Source: Nevskia soli DSM 19509 (GTDB lineage: Bacteria > Pseudomonadota > Gammaproteobacteria > Nevskiales > Nevskiaceae). From it: a DNA stretch of 20,456 nucleotides. Where the stretch lies: positions 1 to 20,456 of the forward strand of contig NZ_JONR01000060.1 of assembly GCF_000711955.1 (NCBI RefSeq), given 5' to 3'. The translations under genes and the position numbers were made by a program. The notes below the pieces were generated by a model. The model ran no database searches. It was not told the origin of the DNA and worked only from the letters and a program-made list of their open reading frames with translations. Shown here in pieces: positions 8,060 to 15,484 of this stretch. Positions within the stretch are counted from its first letter, which is position 1. The number at the start of each line of letters is the position of its first letter.

Positions 8060-8482
8060 TTATTGTCTTGCTGGCACCGGATGACTTGGTACGCGACCGA
8101 TCGCGTCCGCCGGCAGGTCCAAAGCACCGTCCACCTGAACAAAGCAAACGAACGCCGAATACGTTGACCACCGGCGTTCGGCGGACGCCTCGCAGCGCAT
8201 TCGGTTTGGGGCATCCAGAAGATCGCTATCCAACCCTGCGGGGACGATGCTGGAGTGCATGATGTTTACGACTAATGCCTCGCTTGTCGAAAACTCCTGG
8301 CCAGAACTTCCACCACGGTTACGATCAGTGTCTATTCCCACCGGAGTCAAAGAGTCACCGTCCGGATCAAGCACCACCAGTGCCCCGCCCTGGCCCTCGC
8401 GCATCAACGATGACGCCTCTATGACGACAGCGCCGCGCTGCGCCATGACGACAACGGTGTCTCGGTATTCTTCCATATACAT
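8060..8482 (-). CDS. 140-aa hypothetical protein behind an FNR-type promoter
   Basis: I do not recognise this protein. The evidence for a gene is the signal context. An ideal Shine-Dalgarno (AGGAGG, 9 nt before ATG 8482) lies downstream of the FNR-type box at 8580-8593, with a GATTAT hexamer at 8557-8552 spaced exactly as a class II -10 would be. The N-terminal half looks protein-like (MYMEEYRDTVVVMAQRGAVV, then GALVVLDPDGDSLTPVGID). The last 40 residues are less convincing, and the frame might end differently if there is a sequencing error. There is no signal peptide and no clear membrane helix. The frame stays open upstream to 8593, but the extra 37 codons would run through the promoter and are not supported. 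It is probably co-transcribed with the BON gene. Confidence 0.45.
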   Translation of the reverse strand: MYMEEYRDTVVVMAQRGAVVIEASSLMREGQGGALVVLDPDGDSLTPVGIDTDRNRGGSSGQEFSTSEALVVNIMHSSIVPAGLDSDLLDAPNRMRCEASAERRWSTYSAFVCFVQVDGALDLPADAIGRVPSHPVPARQ

Positions 8483-8579
8483 GATCTGATTCCTCCTGTA
8501 GACGACGGCAATCAGACTTTGCACTTGAAACGCTGGATTAAGCTTCCGAAGATAATCTGGTTTGGAGCATTCTGCCGCA

Positions 8580-8593
8580 TTGATATAGATCAA
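8580..8593 (-). promoter_or_regulatory. FNR/ANR-type box upstream of the 140-aa protein and BON gene
   Basis: TTGATATAGATCAA is a perfect TTGAT-N4-ATCAA palindrome. On the minus strand, a class II start would fall near 8545, and the -12 to -7 window (8557-8552) reads GATTAT, four of six matches to TATAAT. The start codon at 8482 is about 104 nt from the box centre. On the plus strand no good -10 is found at the matching distance. Confidence 0.78.
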
Positions 8594-8878
8594 TGCCTGG
8601 TACCACTGCGGCCATGACTACTCCGATGAGTGGGGACGGGTGACGGGTAAAAGCTGATTCCGGTATCGGGAATCGATTTATTCGCGCTCCGATTTTCATG
8701 TGCTGCCCGCAATTGCCGTCGAAATACCGCCTGGGCTGCCCTGGCGCATTGGTATTGCAGTCTTGCATTCGTAACCCGGCTCGATGGGGTTGAAGCGGCC
8801 CACCTATCCATCAACTCCCAATCAATGACTGAGCAGGCACCGATCCATCGCGCGTTCTCACGCGTCATTCGCACCGGA
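8594..8878. other. Gene-poor region between two FNR-type boxes
   Basis: About 285 nt with no convincing gene on either strand. Short frames here have no Shine-Dalgarno and no recognisable motif. A small inverted repeat, GATTCC/GGAATC (8656-8661 and 8669-8674), is visible. The stretch separates the minus-strand box at 8580 from the plus-strand box at 8879. Confidence 0.4.
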
Positions 8879-8892
8879 TTGATCCAGATCAA
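8879..8892 (+). promoter_or_regulatory. FNR/ANR-type box upstream of the second glgC
   Basis: TTGATCCAGATCAA is a perfect FNR/ANR palindrome. A class II start would fall near 8927, and the predicted -10 window (8915-8920) reads GATGAT, four of six matches to TATAAT. The box centre is about 107 nt upstream of the preferred GTG start at 8993. Confidence 0.76.
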
Positions 8893-8992
8893 TTCCAATC
8901 GGTAGTCGTTGGAAGATGATAAAGCCCCATATCGCCAGGGTCCGCTGGCGGCATTTCTTCTTCGTGTCGCCATGCCACTCAGGGGTGCCGCC

Positions 8993-10144
8993 GTGAACGT
9001 ACCGCACGCGTTCAGCACAATACAACAGGACGGTATCGGCTCAACTGAACCATCCAACAGCGACCAAGGCGCGAACCTCGGACAGCATGGGGCGGCCTTC
9101 CGCCGCATTCCGTATCCAACCCGAGCACCTCTGAGCGATACTTTGGCGTTGGTCTTGGCCGGGGGCCGCGGCTCACGTCTGGGGGCACTGACGGAGCGCT
9201 GCGCAAAGCCAGCCTTACCCATCGCCGGCAAGTGCCGCATCATCGATTTCGCCCTTTCCAATTGCCTCAACTCCGGGGTTCCCAGAGTCGGCGTGCTGAC
9301 CCAATACATGGAGCACTCGCTGATTCCGCATCTGCGCGCCTGGGCTTCCGCAGCGCCAAGCCGTGATTTCTCGATCCGCATACTGCCCGCCCGCAACGCT
9401 GGCGGCTATCTGGGAACCGCAGATGCGGTCTACCAAAACCGTGACCTCATTCGCGCCCTATCGCCGTCATATGTGCTGGTGCTGGCGGCAGACCATGTCT
9501 ACAAAATGGACTATGCGGCGATGTTGGCCGATCATCTGCGGCGTGGCGCGGACATTACCATCGGCTGCGTCGAAGTGACCTTGGAGGAGGCTCGCAATTT
9601 TGGCGTGATGGCGATTGATCCGGACCGACGGGTCCGCCACTTCGTCGAGAAACCCCAAGCTCCAGAACCAATGCCCGGCGGAGGCAATGCGGCATTGGCG
9701 TCGATGGGAATCTACATATTCAACACCGGAGTTCTGCTGGAGGCGCTGGAAAGCGACGCGGCATCTACCTGCTCCTCACATGATTTTGGTAAAGACATCA
9801 TTCCGGCGGCAATCGCGTCAGGGCGCGTGTACGCTCACAGCTTCCGGGATCCCCGCCACCCGGATCACCGGTCGTACTGGCGCGACGTGGGCACCGTTGA
9901 CGCTTACTGGCGCACGAGCATGGATCTCGCCGGGGCAGCGCCCGCCCTGAGTTTGCAAGACAAGTCGTGGCCGATCCGGACGGTGGGACTTCCCAGCCCT
10001 GCAGTGAGCGGCGATGTTGCGATCAACGCGAGCATCCGCTACGCGCCGTCGCCGCTCCCGGGTGCAGCGACAGATCTGACACCGCCGGTGTCTGTGCATT
10101 CTGACGATTGTGGAATGTGTCGCGCGTCATTGACGCTTGATTGA
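8993..10144 (+). CDS. GlgC paralogue lacking the beta-helix domain
   Basis: A second ADP-glucose pyrophosphorylase-like protein. The catalytic domain is intact: LAGGRGSRLGALT, KPALPIAGKCRIIDF, GTADAVYQN, AADHVYKMDY (Asp kept, GG changed to AA), FVEKP, ASMGIYIFN, SSHDFGKD and YWRDVGTVDAYW. After about residue 320 it diverges: instead of the about 110-residue left-handed beta-helix seen in the first GlgC there are some 60 unrelated Ala/Pro/Ser-rich residues and a stop. In GlgC that domain supports oligomerisation and allosteric control, so this copy may be unregulated, regulatory or degenerate. I prefer GTG 8993 (AGGGG 7 nt upstream). ATG 8972 has no Shine-Dalgarno, and starts before about 8927 would precede the predicted transcript start. 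The 40-odd residues before the catalytic domain are not conserved. Confidence 0.8.
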   Translation: MNVPHAFSTIQQDGIGSTEPSNSDQGANLGQHGAAFRRIPYPTRAPLSDTLALVLAGGRGSRLGALTERCAKPALPIAGKCRIIDFALSNCLNSGVPRVGVLTQYMEHSLIPHLRAWASAAPSRDFSIRILPARNAGGYLGTADAVYQNRDLIRALSPSYVLVLAADHVYKMDYAAMLADHLRRGADITIGCVEVTLEEARNFGVMAIDPDRRVRHFVEKPQAPEPMPGGGNAALASMGIYIFNTGVLLEALESDAASTCSSHDFGKDIIPAAIASGRVYAHSFRDPRHPDHRSYWRDVGTVDAYWRTSMDLAGAAPALSLQDKSWPIRTVGLPSPAVSGDVAINASIRYAPSPLPGAATDLTPPVSVHSDDCGMCRASLTLD

Positions 10145-10529
10145 GCCTGCCAGAGCATCTTGCGGATATCGTTCGGCACATTTTTTCCGTAGCCATGGGG
10201 ACACGCGCGGTCAAACGCGTCCGTGAGATATCGACTGCGGGATCCCGTCAAGGTGGCTACGGCAGCATCAACCCGCGGGTTACGCGGATCGACGCAAACA
10301 GGGACGCCGCGATGATAGATCGATATCTGAACGTGAACGTCCCCAAAGAGCGTCCGCGCGCCGCTTGGCGCACGATCTGGACCCGAATGCGACCGGCACG
10401 GCCATGGCGCTGGATCTTCTCGATCAGATCGATGCCATCAAATCGCACCCGGATCGACCGGGAGGCCGATGATGGTTTCGGGTCGTGTTTAGCGTTCGAT
10501 GCGTTGATGATTTTCAGTGTAATCGGAAA
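10145..10529. other. 385-nt stretch without a recognisable gene
   Basis: No frame here resembles the missing beta-helix domain of GlgC. One plus-strand frame ending at TGA 10470-10472 reads protein-like for some 30 residues (HDLDPNATGTAMALDLLDQI and onward). It has no supported start, and I cannot place it in a family. It could be the remnant of a lost gene between the GlgC paralogue and the CHAD gene. Confidence 0.35.
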
Positions 10530-10543
10530 ATGATGTAGATCAT
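10530..10543 (+). promoter_or_regulatory. Near-consensus FNR/ANR-type box upstream of the CHAD gene
   Basis: ATGATGTAGATCAT keeps the TGAT-N4-ATCA core, with only the outermost base of each arm changed. The sequence TATAGTATTTT starts at 10561. The class II -10 window (10566-10571) reads TATTTT, and TATAGT (10561-10566) is a still better match to TATAAT. The CHAD start codon at 10651 is about 114 nt from the box centre. Confidence 0.6.
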
Positions 10544-10650
10544 CGCGACCACGGCAAACCTATAGTATTTTTTGACTTTGCGCTTCGGATGCCTCGGCGA
10601 TGGGATCGACCCGACCCAATTCGGCATACCTGACACTTGAGGACAGCGCC

Positions 10651-11556
10651 ATGGCTGACCCGGGCATTGTTGCTCGGCGTTTGCTAGCCAAGTTGGCCAT
10701 GCAGGTCGTTGAGAAGGCCCATGCGACCGCAAAGAGCGGTACCGCCGCTGCAGTCCATAATCTGCGAGTCGCGATTACGCGCTTGCGAAACGCTCTGACC
10801 ATCTTTCCAGAACAAGTGCCCTCCCGGCGATTGAATGACCTTGACCGGGAGTTGAAATGGCTGATGCATCGATTGGCTTCGGCCCGGGAATGGGATGTCT
10901 TCATGGCAGATCGCCGGCCCGTGGCAGCCGCCAGGAGGCATGACAGGCCCGGCATGGAACTCGTCAATCTGGCGTCGGCGGAAAAAAGAAGCAAGGCATT
11001 TCATCAATGCCGCCAGGCCTTGGGCTCTCCACGCTGTGCCAGGCTGCTGGGTCGGCTGCGGCAGCTGAACAGCCTATTGCCTGCGGGTGCGAATACGCAC
11101 ACGCGGGCAGCAATTGCACTCGACTCCTCGGCCAAGAGACGATTGCGCGTCTATGGTGCCGGAATACTCCAGCAGCAGTTGAAGAAGGTCAGAAAACGCG
11201 GCCAACACGTTGGCCGACTGGACAATAAGGCGTTGCATCGGCTGCGCATGAGCCTGAAGCGTCTGCGTTATTCCAGCGAGATACTTGAACCGGCTTTCGC
11301 GGCGGCAGACACCCGTTTGTATGTCGATGCGATCATCGAACTACAGGATCAGCTTGGGGCAATTCAGGATGCGATAGTAAGCCGGTCTCTCGCTGGCCAG
11401 CTCAAGAGGCGTCTTCCTTCACGCGGAAAGGCAGCAGCCCGCGCCATCTCCAGAAGCCATCGACCAAAGCGTAAAGCGATAAAGAACCTTAAAGACTCAT
11501 GGAAGTCATTCCGCAGGCTCACGCCCTTCTGGGATCACGTTCTGCACGCGGAGTAA
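10651..11556 (+). CDS. CHAD-domain protein
   Basis: A 301-aa all-helical CHAD protein (conserved histidine alpha-helical domain), a family shown to bind inorganic polyphosphate through basic surfaces. The two diagnostic helices are present: AVHNLRVAITRLRNAL (His36) near the N-terminus and ALHRLRMSLKRLRYSSEIL (His196) in the second repeat. The protein is strongly Arg/Lys-rich, particularly in the C-terminal 60 residues, as expected for polyanion binding. There is no CYTH domain, so it is the stand-alone form without a triphosphatase. I choose ATG 10651, with GAGG 8 nt upstream. The ATG at 10600 adds 17 unconserved residues and lacks a Shine-Dalgarno. It is preceded by an FNR-like box and a good -10, and is convergent with the ribonucleotide reductase gene. 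Confidence 0.9.
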   Translation: MADPGIVARRLLAKLAMQVVEKAHATAKSGTAAAVHNLRVAITRLRNALTIFPEQVPSRRLNDLDRELKWLMHRLASAREWDVFMADRRPVAAARRHDRPGMELVNLASAEKRSKAFHQCRQALGSPRCARLLGRLRQLNSLLPAGANTHTRAAIALDSSAKRRLRVYGAGILQQQLKKVRKRGQHVGRLDNKALHRLRMSLKRLRYSSEILEPAFAAADTRLYVDAIIELQDQLGAIQDAIVSRSLAGQLKRRLPSRGKAAARAISRSHRPKRKAIKNLKDSWKSFRRLTPFWDHVLHAE

Positions 11557-11698
11557 GGGCGGGGTCTGCCTCAGAGGCTTGATTGTGAGTGCAGCCTGCC
11601 ACTCCGGCAACGCACCCGGAGGTTGCCTTCGTAGCGGTATGCCCACACGGATGGATATCAGCGACGCGCTGGGATCCACCCCTTAAACCTGAGGCAGC
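11557..11698. repeat. Inverted repeats between convergent CHAD and nrdJ genes
   Basis: CTGCCTCAG (11566-11574) and CTGAGGCAG (11689-11697) are perfect 9-nt inverted arms at the two ends of the gap. Inside lie two overlapping, mutually exclusive stems: CTCCGG/CCGGAG (11602-11607 with 11616-11621) and GGCAAC/GTTGCC (11606-11611 with 11622-11627). No T-tract follows any of them. They probably form the bidirectional 3' end of the two genes. Confidence 0.4.
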
Positions 11699-14593
11699 CT
11701 AGCCGCAGTTACCTGTCCAGCCGCAGCTGGTGCAGACTTGGCAGCCCTCGCGCTTGACCACGGCATGGGCGCCGCAGTCCGGGCACGGAGCCCCAAGCAG
11801 CGCTTGGCCGCCGCCCTCGGGCGCAGCGGGGGCTTGCAACAGGCCAAGCGGCTGCAGAGGCAGGCAGTCGGCACCCAGGATTCCCAGCATTTGATAGCGG
11901 TGCAGAATCAGCGCCGCAAGGTACGATACGGTGGAGGGATACAGCTGGCCCTTATCCTGCCCCGGGATGCGCCCGAGGAAGCTGGCGCCGGTTTCCGGAA
12001 AGTTCAGCAGCTTTTTCAGCTTGGCGCCGATCCAGGCGGCATCCATCACGCGCATGTCCAGCGACAGCAGGCCACACAGTCCGTCGAGATCGCGTGGGTA
12101 GTCGCCGTACAGGCCCATCGCATAAGGAAGGCGCTGACCATCCGGCAGTTGCAGCTCCTTCAGCACCAGCGAGCAGTCCTCGCCGGTGGCGGGGTTTTTC
12201 ACGTCGACTGTCCAGGACATGGTGCCCTCGGTGCCGGTGACCGGTTCTTCGGCGCTGATCAATGAATCCACCACCGGGGTGGCGTCGATCTTTTCGAACA
12301 AGCCCCGCTCCTTGCAGCGCAGGAGCACCAGCCGTGCCAGTACGGCAGTGGGGCTGGCCATCAGCGTCTCCTTGCCCGAGGGCGGCAAGGCCACGGTGAC
12401 CGGATTGCCGCGGGTCTTGATCAGGGATTCGAGCTTGAGCCGGATCCAGGCACGGTCGCGCGAGCGCAGGTCCATCGACAGCAGTTTGGCAATGGCGCCC
12501 AGGCCGCGCGGCTGCTCCGCACCATTGACCCAGACTTCGAACGGGAAACAGTCGCCGGTCTCGGTGTTGCCGACGAACACGGCGAAACGGCAGCCGGGCC
12601 CGGCATCGACCATGTAGGTCCAGGCCGGATTACCGTGCGAGAACTCCGGCCGGCCTGGCCATTTCAACGAGGCCAGCGGCGGGGCCGGCAATTTGTGCAG
12701 CTTGAGTCGACGATCGGCGCTCGACAGGTTCAGTGCCAGCGTCGGGGCCTGTGCCGGAGCGGCAGCGCCGACGCTCAGAACAACACCAGTGACATCATTG
12801 GGGCGGTATGTGGTGCAACCCTTGCAGCCCCATTCGTAGGCCTTGTCGTAGAGTTCCTTGAACTCGTCGAAGCCGCAATCGAGCGGCACATTGATGGTTT
12901 TCGAAATCGAGGAATCGACATAGGGCTGCACCGCCGCCTGAATGCGCAAATGATCGAGCGGCTTGAGGGTCTGCGCACTCACGAAATACGGCGGCAGCCT
13001 GGCGGTGCCACTGTGTAGCTCCAGGTAGCGGCGATAGCCGTAGTCCTGAACCGGATACTCGACTACCTGCCCGTCCTTCCCGCGAGTGCGCCGCGTATAT
13101 TCCCAGGCGAAAGCCGGCTCGATGCCGCCGGTGACGTTGCGGCCGAAAGCCAGCGAAATAGTGCCGGTAGGGGCGATCGACAGCAAATGACTGTTGCGGA
13201 TGCCGTGGCGCGCGATCCGCGCGCGCAGCGGCTCAGGCAGGCGCTGCACGAAGGGACTTGCCAGGTAGCGAGCAACGTCGAACATGGGAAAAGCGCCGCG
13301 CTCCCGCGCCAGCGCCACCGAAGCACCGTAAGCGTTGTCGCGCAGGGTCCGCGCCAGCCGTGTCGCCAGCTTGATCGAGGCGTCCGAGCCGTAGCGGATG
13401 CGCAGCATCATCAAGGCTGTGCCCAAGCCGGTGAAGCCGAGCCCGACACGCCGCTTGGCGACGGCCTCCCGCTGCTGTTCGGGCAAGGGCCAGGGTGTGA
13501 CTTCGAGCACGTTGTCGAGCATGCGCACAGCGGTCGACGCGGTGCGCTGCAAGCGCTTCCAGTCGAACTGCGCTGCCGCCGAAAACGGCTTGAGCACGAA
13601 CAAGGCGAGGTTGAGAGAACCGAGACAGCAGCAGCCGTAGTCGGGCAACGGCTGCTCGCCGCATGGATTGGTCGCCTCGATCCGTTCGCAATAACCGAGA
13701 TTGTTTTCTGCATTCATGTGGTCAATGAACACCACACCCGGATCGGCCGTGTCGTAGGTGGTGCGCAGGATCAGGTCCCACAGCTCGGTCGCCTTGACGC
13801 GCTTGTAGACCCAGCGCCCGTCACCGCGGCGATAGGCTTCCGGAAATTCGGCGGGATCGGGCTCGGCAACGTGGCTCAACTCAATATCCGCGCCGCTGCG
13901 CTTCAGGCGCATGAATTCGTCGCTGACCGCCACGCTGATATTGAAGTTCGACAGGGTGCGCAGTTTCTGCAGCAACTCGTCGAGCTCGCGCCCTTCGAAC
14001 CCGGCCTCGCGCAGGCGTCGCGCCTGGGCGCGGATGTCCTTGGCCCGGACGAACTCTTCGATGTCCGGATGATCAATCCGCATCACCGCCATCTGTGCGC
14101 CACGGCGCGCGCCGGCGGACTCCACGGTTTCGCAGGAGCGGTCGAACACGCGCATGTAGGACACCGGGCCGCTGGCCCGGCCATGGGTGCCGTGCACCCG
14201 CGCACCGCGCGGCCGGATCGCTGAAAAATCGTAACCCACACCGCCACCGCGGCGCATGGTCTCGGCGGCCTGCAGCAGGGCGGTGTAGATTCCGACCTTG
14301 CCATCCACCACGGCCGAAATGGAATCACCTATCGGCTGCACGAAGCAGTTGATCAATGTGGCGTCCATATCGGTGCCGGCCGCGCTCATGATGCGGCCGG
14401 CGGGATAGAAGCCGCCCTCCATCGCTTCGAAGAATGCCCCCTCCCAGCGGGCGCGCTCAGTCTTCGGCTCGATCCTGGCCAGTCCGCGAGCCACGCGGTG
14501 CAGCACATCCGCCACGCCGCGCTCGACGCCCTTGGCGTACTTGTCGCGCAGTATGCCGTCGTAGTAAAGGTCCTGCTCGGACTGTGCCTGCAT
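11699..14593 (-). CDS. nrdJ: Class II (adenosylcobalamin-dependent) ribonucleotide reductase
   Basis: Reduces ribonucleotides to deoxyribonucleotides using adenosylcobalamin, independent of oxygen. At 964 aa it is a full-length NrdJ. Visible features are LINCFVQPIGD with the first active-site cysteine (Cys83), RGGGVGYDFSAIRPRGARV, the radical-site motif ATNPCGEQPLPDYGCCCLGS (Asn309, Cys311, Glu313; reducible partner about Cys322) and GLGFTGLGTALM. These are followed by two TSCPD-type repeats (about 640-740 and 780-880) and a C-terminal zinc-ribbon/redox tail with CPDCG and CTSCGWTGNCG. The ATG at 14593 has GAGGAA 5 nt upstream and AGGAGG further up. By eye I see no B12 box or cobalamin riboswitch in the upstream 300 nt, nor a clear NrdR box. 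An oxygen-independent reductase suits a bacterium that shifts between oxic and anoxic growth. Confidence 0.95.
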   Translation of the reverse strand: MQAQSEQDLYYDGILRDKYAKGVERGVADVLHRVARGLARIEPKTERARWEGAFFEAMEGGFYPAGRIMSAAGTDMDATLINCFVQPIGDSISAVVDGKVGIYTALLQAAETMRRGGGVGYDFSAIRPRGARVHGTHGRASGPVSYMRVFDRSCETVESAGARRGAQMAVMRIDHPDIEEFVRAKDIRAQARRLREAGFEGRELDELLQKLRTLSNFNISVAVSDEFMRLKRSGADIELSHVAEPDPAEFPEAYRRGDGRWVYKRVKATELWDLILRTTYDTADPGVVFIDHMNAENNLGYCERIEATNPCGEQPLPDYGCCCLGSLNLALFVLKPFSAAAQFDWKRLQRTASTAVRMLDNVLEVTPWPLPEQQREAVAKRRVGLGFTGLGTALMMLRIRYGSDASIKLATRLARTLRDNAYGASVALARERGAFPMFDVARYLASPFVQRLPEPLRARIARHGIRNSHLLSIAPTGTISLAFGRNVTGGIEPAFAWEYTRRTRGKDGQVVEYPVQDYGYRRYLELHSGTARLPPYFVSAQTLKPLDHLRIQAAVQPYVDSSISKTINVPLDCGFDEFKELYDKAYEWGCKGCTTYRPNDVTGVVLSVGAAAPAQAPTLALNLSSADRRLKLHKLPAPPLASLKWPGRPEFSHGNPAWTYMVDAGPGCRFAVFVGNTETGDCFPFEVWVNGAEQPRGLGAIAKLLSMDLRSRDRAWIRLKLESLIKTRGNPVTVALPPSGKETLMASPTAVLARLVLLRCKERGLFEKIDATPVVDSLISAEEPVTGTEGTMSWTVDVKNPATGEDCSLVLKELQLPDGQRLPYAMGLYGDYPRDLDGLCGLLSLDMRVMDAAWIGAKLKKLLNFPETGASFLGRIPGQDKGQLYPSTVSYLAALILHRYQMLGILGADCLPLQPLGLLQAPAAPEGGGQALLGAPCPDCGAHAVVKREGCQVCTSCGWTGNCG

Positions 14594-14913
14594 ACCGCTT
14601 CCTCGCCTCCTTGTAGGGACCTGCCCGCGGGCAAATCCGCACCTGTTATTCCATTCAGATTACTTCATATGGCCAATAGGCCAATGATTCGTATCAAGCC
14701 TGCTTCCGAAGACCTAGGCAGCAAAATAGTTGACGGACTGCAGACCTTCGATGCCCGGCGCGTATCTCAAGCCGGCCGGACGCGCCAGACGCGACTGCTT
14801 CAAGGCTGGCCGGGCCCTGGATTCGATAAGGGACCGACCTCCACCCTCGCCCGCGCTACCGACGAAGCCACCAGATACTTGCCCCGTACGATGCGACGGA
14901 GACACTTTCGGTA
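14594..14913. other. Gap upstream of nrdJ
   Basis: About 320 nt between the nrdJ start and the stop of the 37-aa membrane protein. I see no tRNA, no riboswitch and no frame with protein character on either strand. It should hold the nrdJ promoter, but no strong -35/-10 pair is obvious. Confidence 0.4.
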
Positions 14914-15027
14914 CTAGTGCCGAGCCCTGCCGCTATCGCCTTGCGCGAGTAGCCAAGCAACGCCCACTACTACCACCAAGAGTATTGCGCCTATCATCCA
15001 ATGCCATTCTTTTGCCAGCACGTCCAT
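14914..15027 (-). CDS. 37-aa single-helix membrane protein, unrecognised
   Basis: A short frame missed by length cut-offs. The product starts MDVLAKEWHWMIG, continues as one hydrophobic helix (about residues 11-28, GAILLVVVVGVAWLL) and ends with a short charged tail. A good Shine-Dalgarno (GGAGG, 6-8 nt before ATG 15027) supports the start. An FNR-like box (TTGACTTGCGTCAA) lies about 60 nt upstream, with a TAAAAC -10 candidate at 15056-15051. The function is unknown. Its design (short polar N-terminus, one helix, no signal cleavage site) resembles small inner-membrane proteins such as those of terminal oxidases, but no oxidase gene is nearby. Confidence 0.6.
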   Translation of the reverse strand: MDVLAKEWHWMIGAILLVVVVGVAWLLAQGDSGRARH

Positions 15028-15079
15028 AAGCCACCTCCGATCTTGTTTGTGTTTTACGTCGCAGTATGTCGGTTCGGCA

Positions 15080-15093
15080 TTGACTTGCGTCAA
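15080..15093 (-). promoter_or_regulatory. FNR/ANR/DNR-like box upstream of the 37-aa membrane protein
   Basis: TTGACTTGCGTCAA is a perfect palindrome of the TTGAC-N4-GTCAA form, a known variant within the FNR/ANR/DNR family. The spacing to a minus-strand TAAAAC hexamer and to the start codon at 15027 is compatible with class II activation. It is weaker evidence than the TTGAT-N4-ATCAA sites. Confidence 0.5.
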
Positions 15094-15484
15094 GGCACCG
15101 CGTCTTGGAGCACTCAGTCCTGGTCGAACGTCACGCGACCCCGTTCAGTTCCGCGGCGGGCTTGAATGACATGCTTTTGGATTTAGCAGCAGCATCCAAT
15201 GCCGACCAGTTGCCGCGTTGCTCTGGAAGCCTCCTACGATATCCAGGTCCGCATAGGTATCCCGAGATCGGTGTTTTCAGTGATTCGCGAGCTCGGCCAT
15301 TCAAGGTGCTTTGCCGACATTCGCCGGCAACTCGATGATCGCCTGCACTCGTTATTTCTGGATGCAGCAACCCTTGCCAGACCAACTCAGCGGCCCAAAC
15401 CACCAGGATTATTCCTAGTTCCCGCCAAATCACACGGCATGACGCGTGTTCGGAGACAAATGGCCAGTGGACGCCATGCAGCGC
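15094..15484. other. Stretch without a convincing gene
   Basis: About 390 nt. Plus-strand frames here (around 15105-15338 and 15199-15549) lack a Shine-Dalgarno and any motif. A minus-strand frame contains one hydrophobic run (RELGIILVVWAAELVWQG, near 15430-15360), but its only nearby start is a GTG without a Shine-Dalgarno. I do not call a gene. Confidence 0.4.

Noticed and set aside
8590..9396. A 268-codon minus-strand frame overlapping the second glgC
   Set aside because: It runs opposite the conserved GlgC catalytic motifs and through the FNR-type box region, and has no Shine-Dalgarno.
13187..14224. A 345-codon plus-strand open frame antisense to nrdJ
   Set aside because: The minus strand has the NrdJ active-site motifs throughout. 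The antisense frame has no recognisable feature.
14594..14913. A cobalamin riboswitch upstream of the B12-dependent reductase
   Set aside because: No B12-box-like sequence or suitable multi-stem structure was found by eye. A covariance-model search would be decisive.
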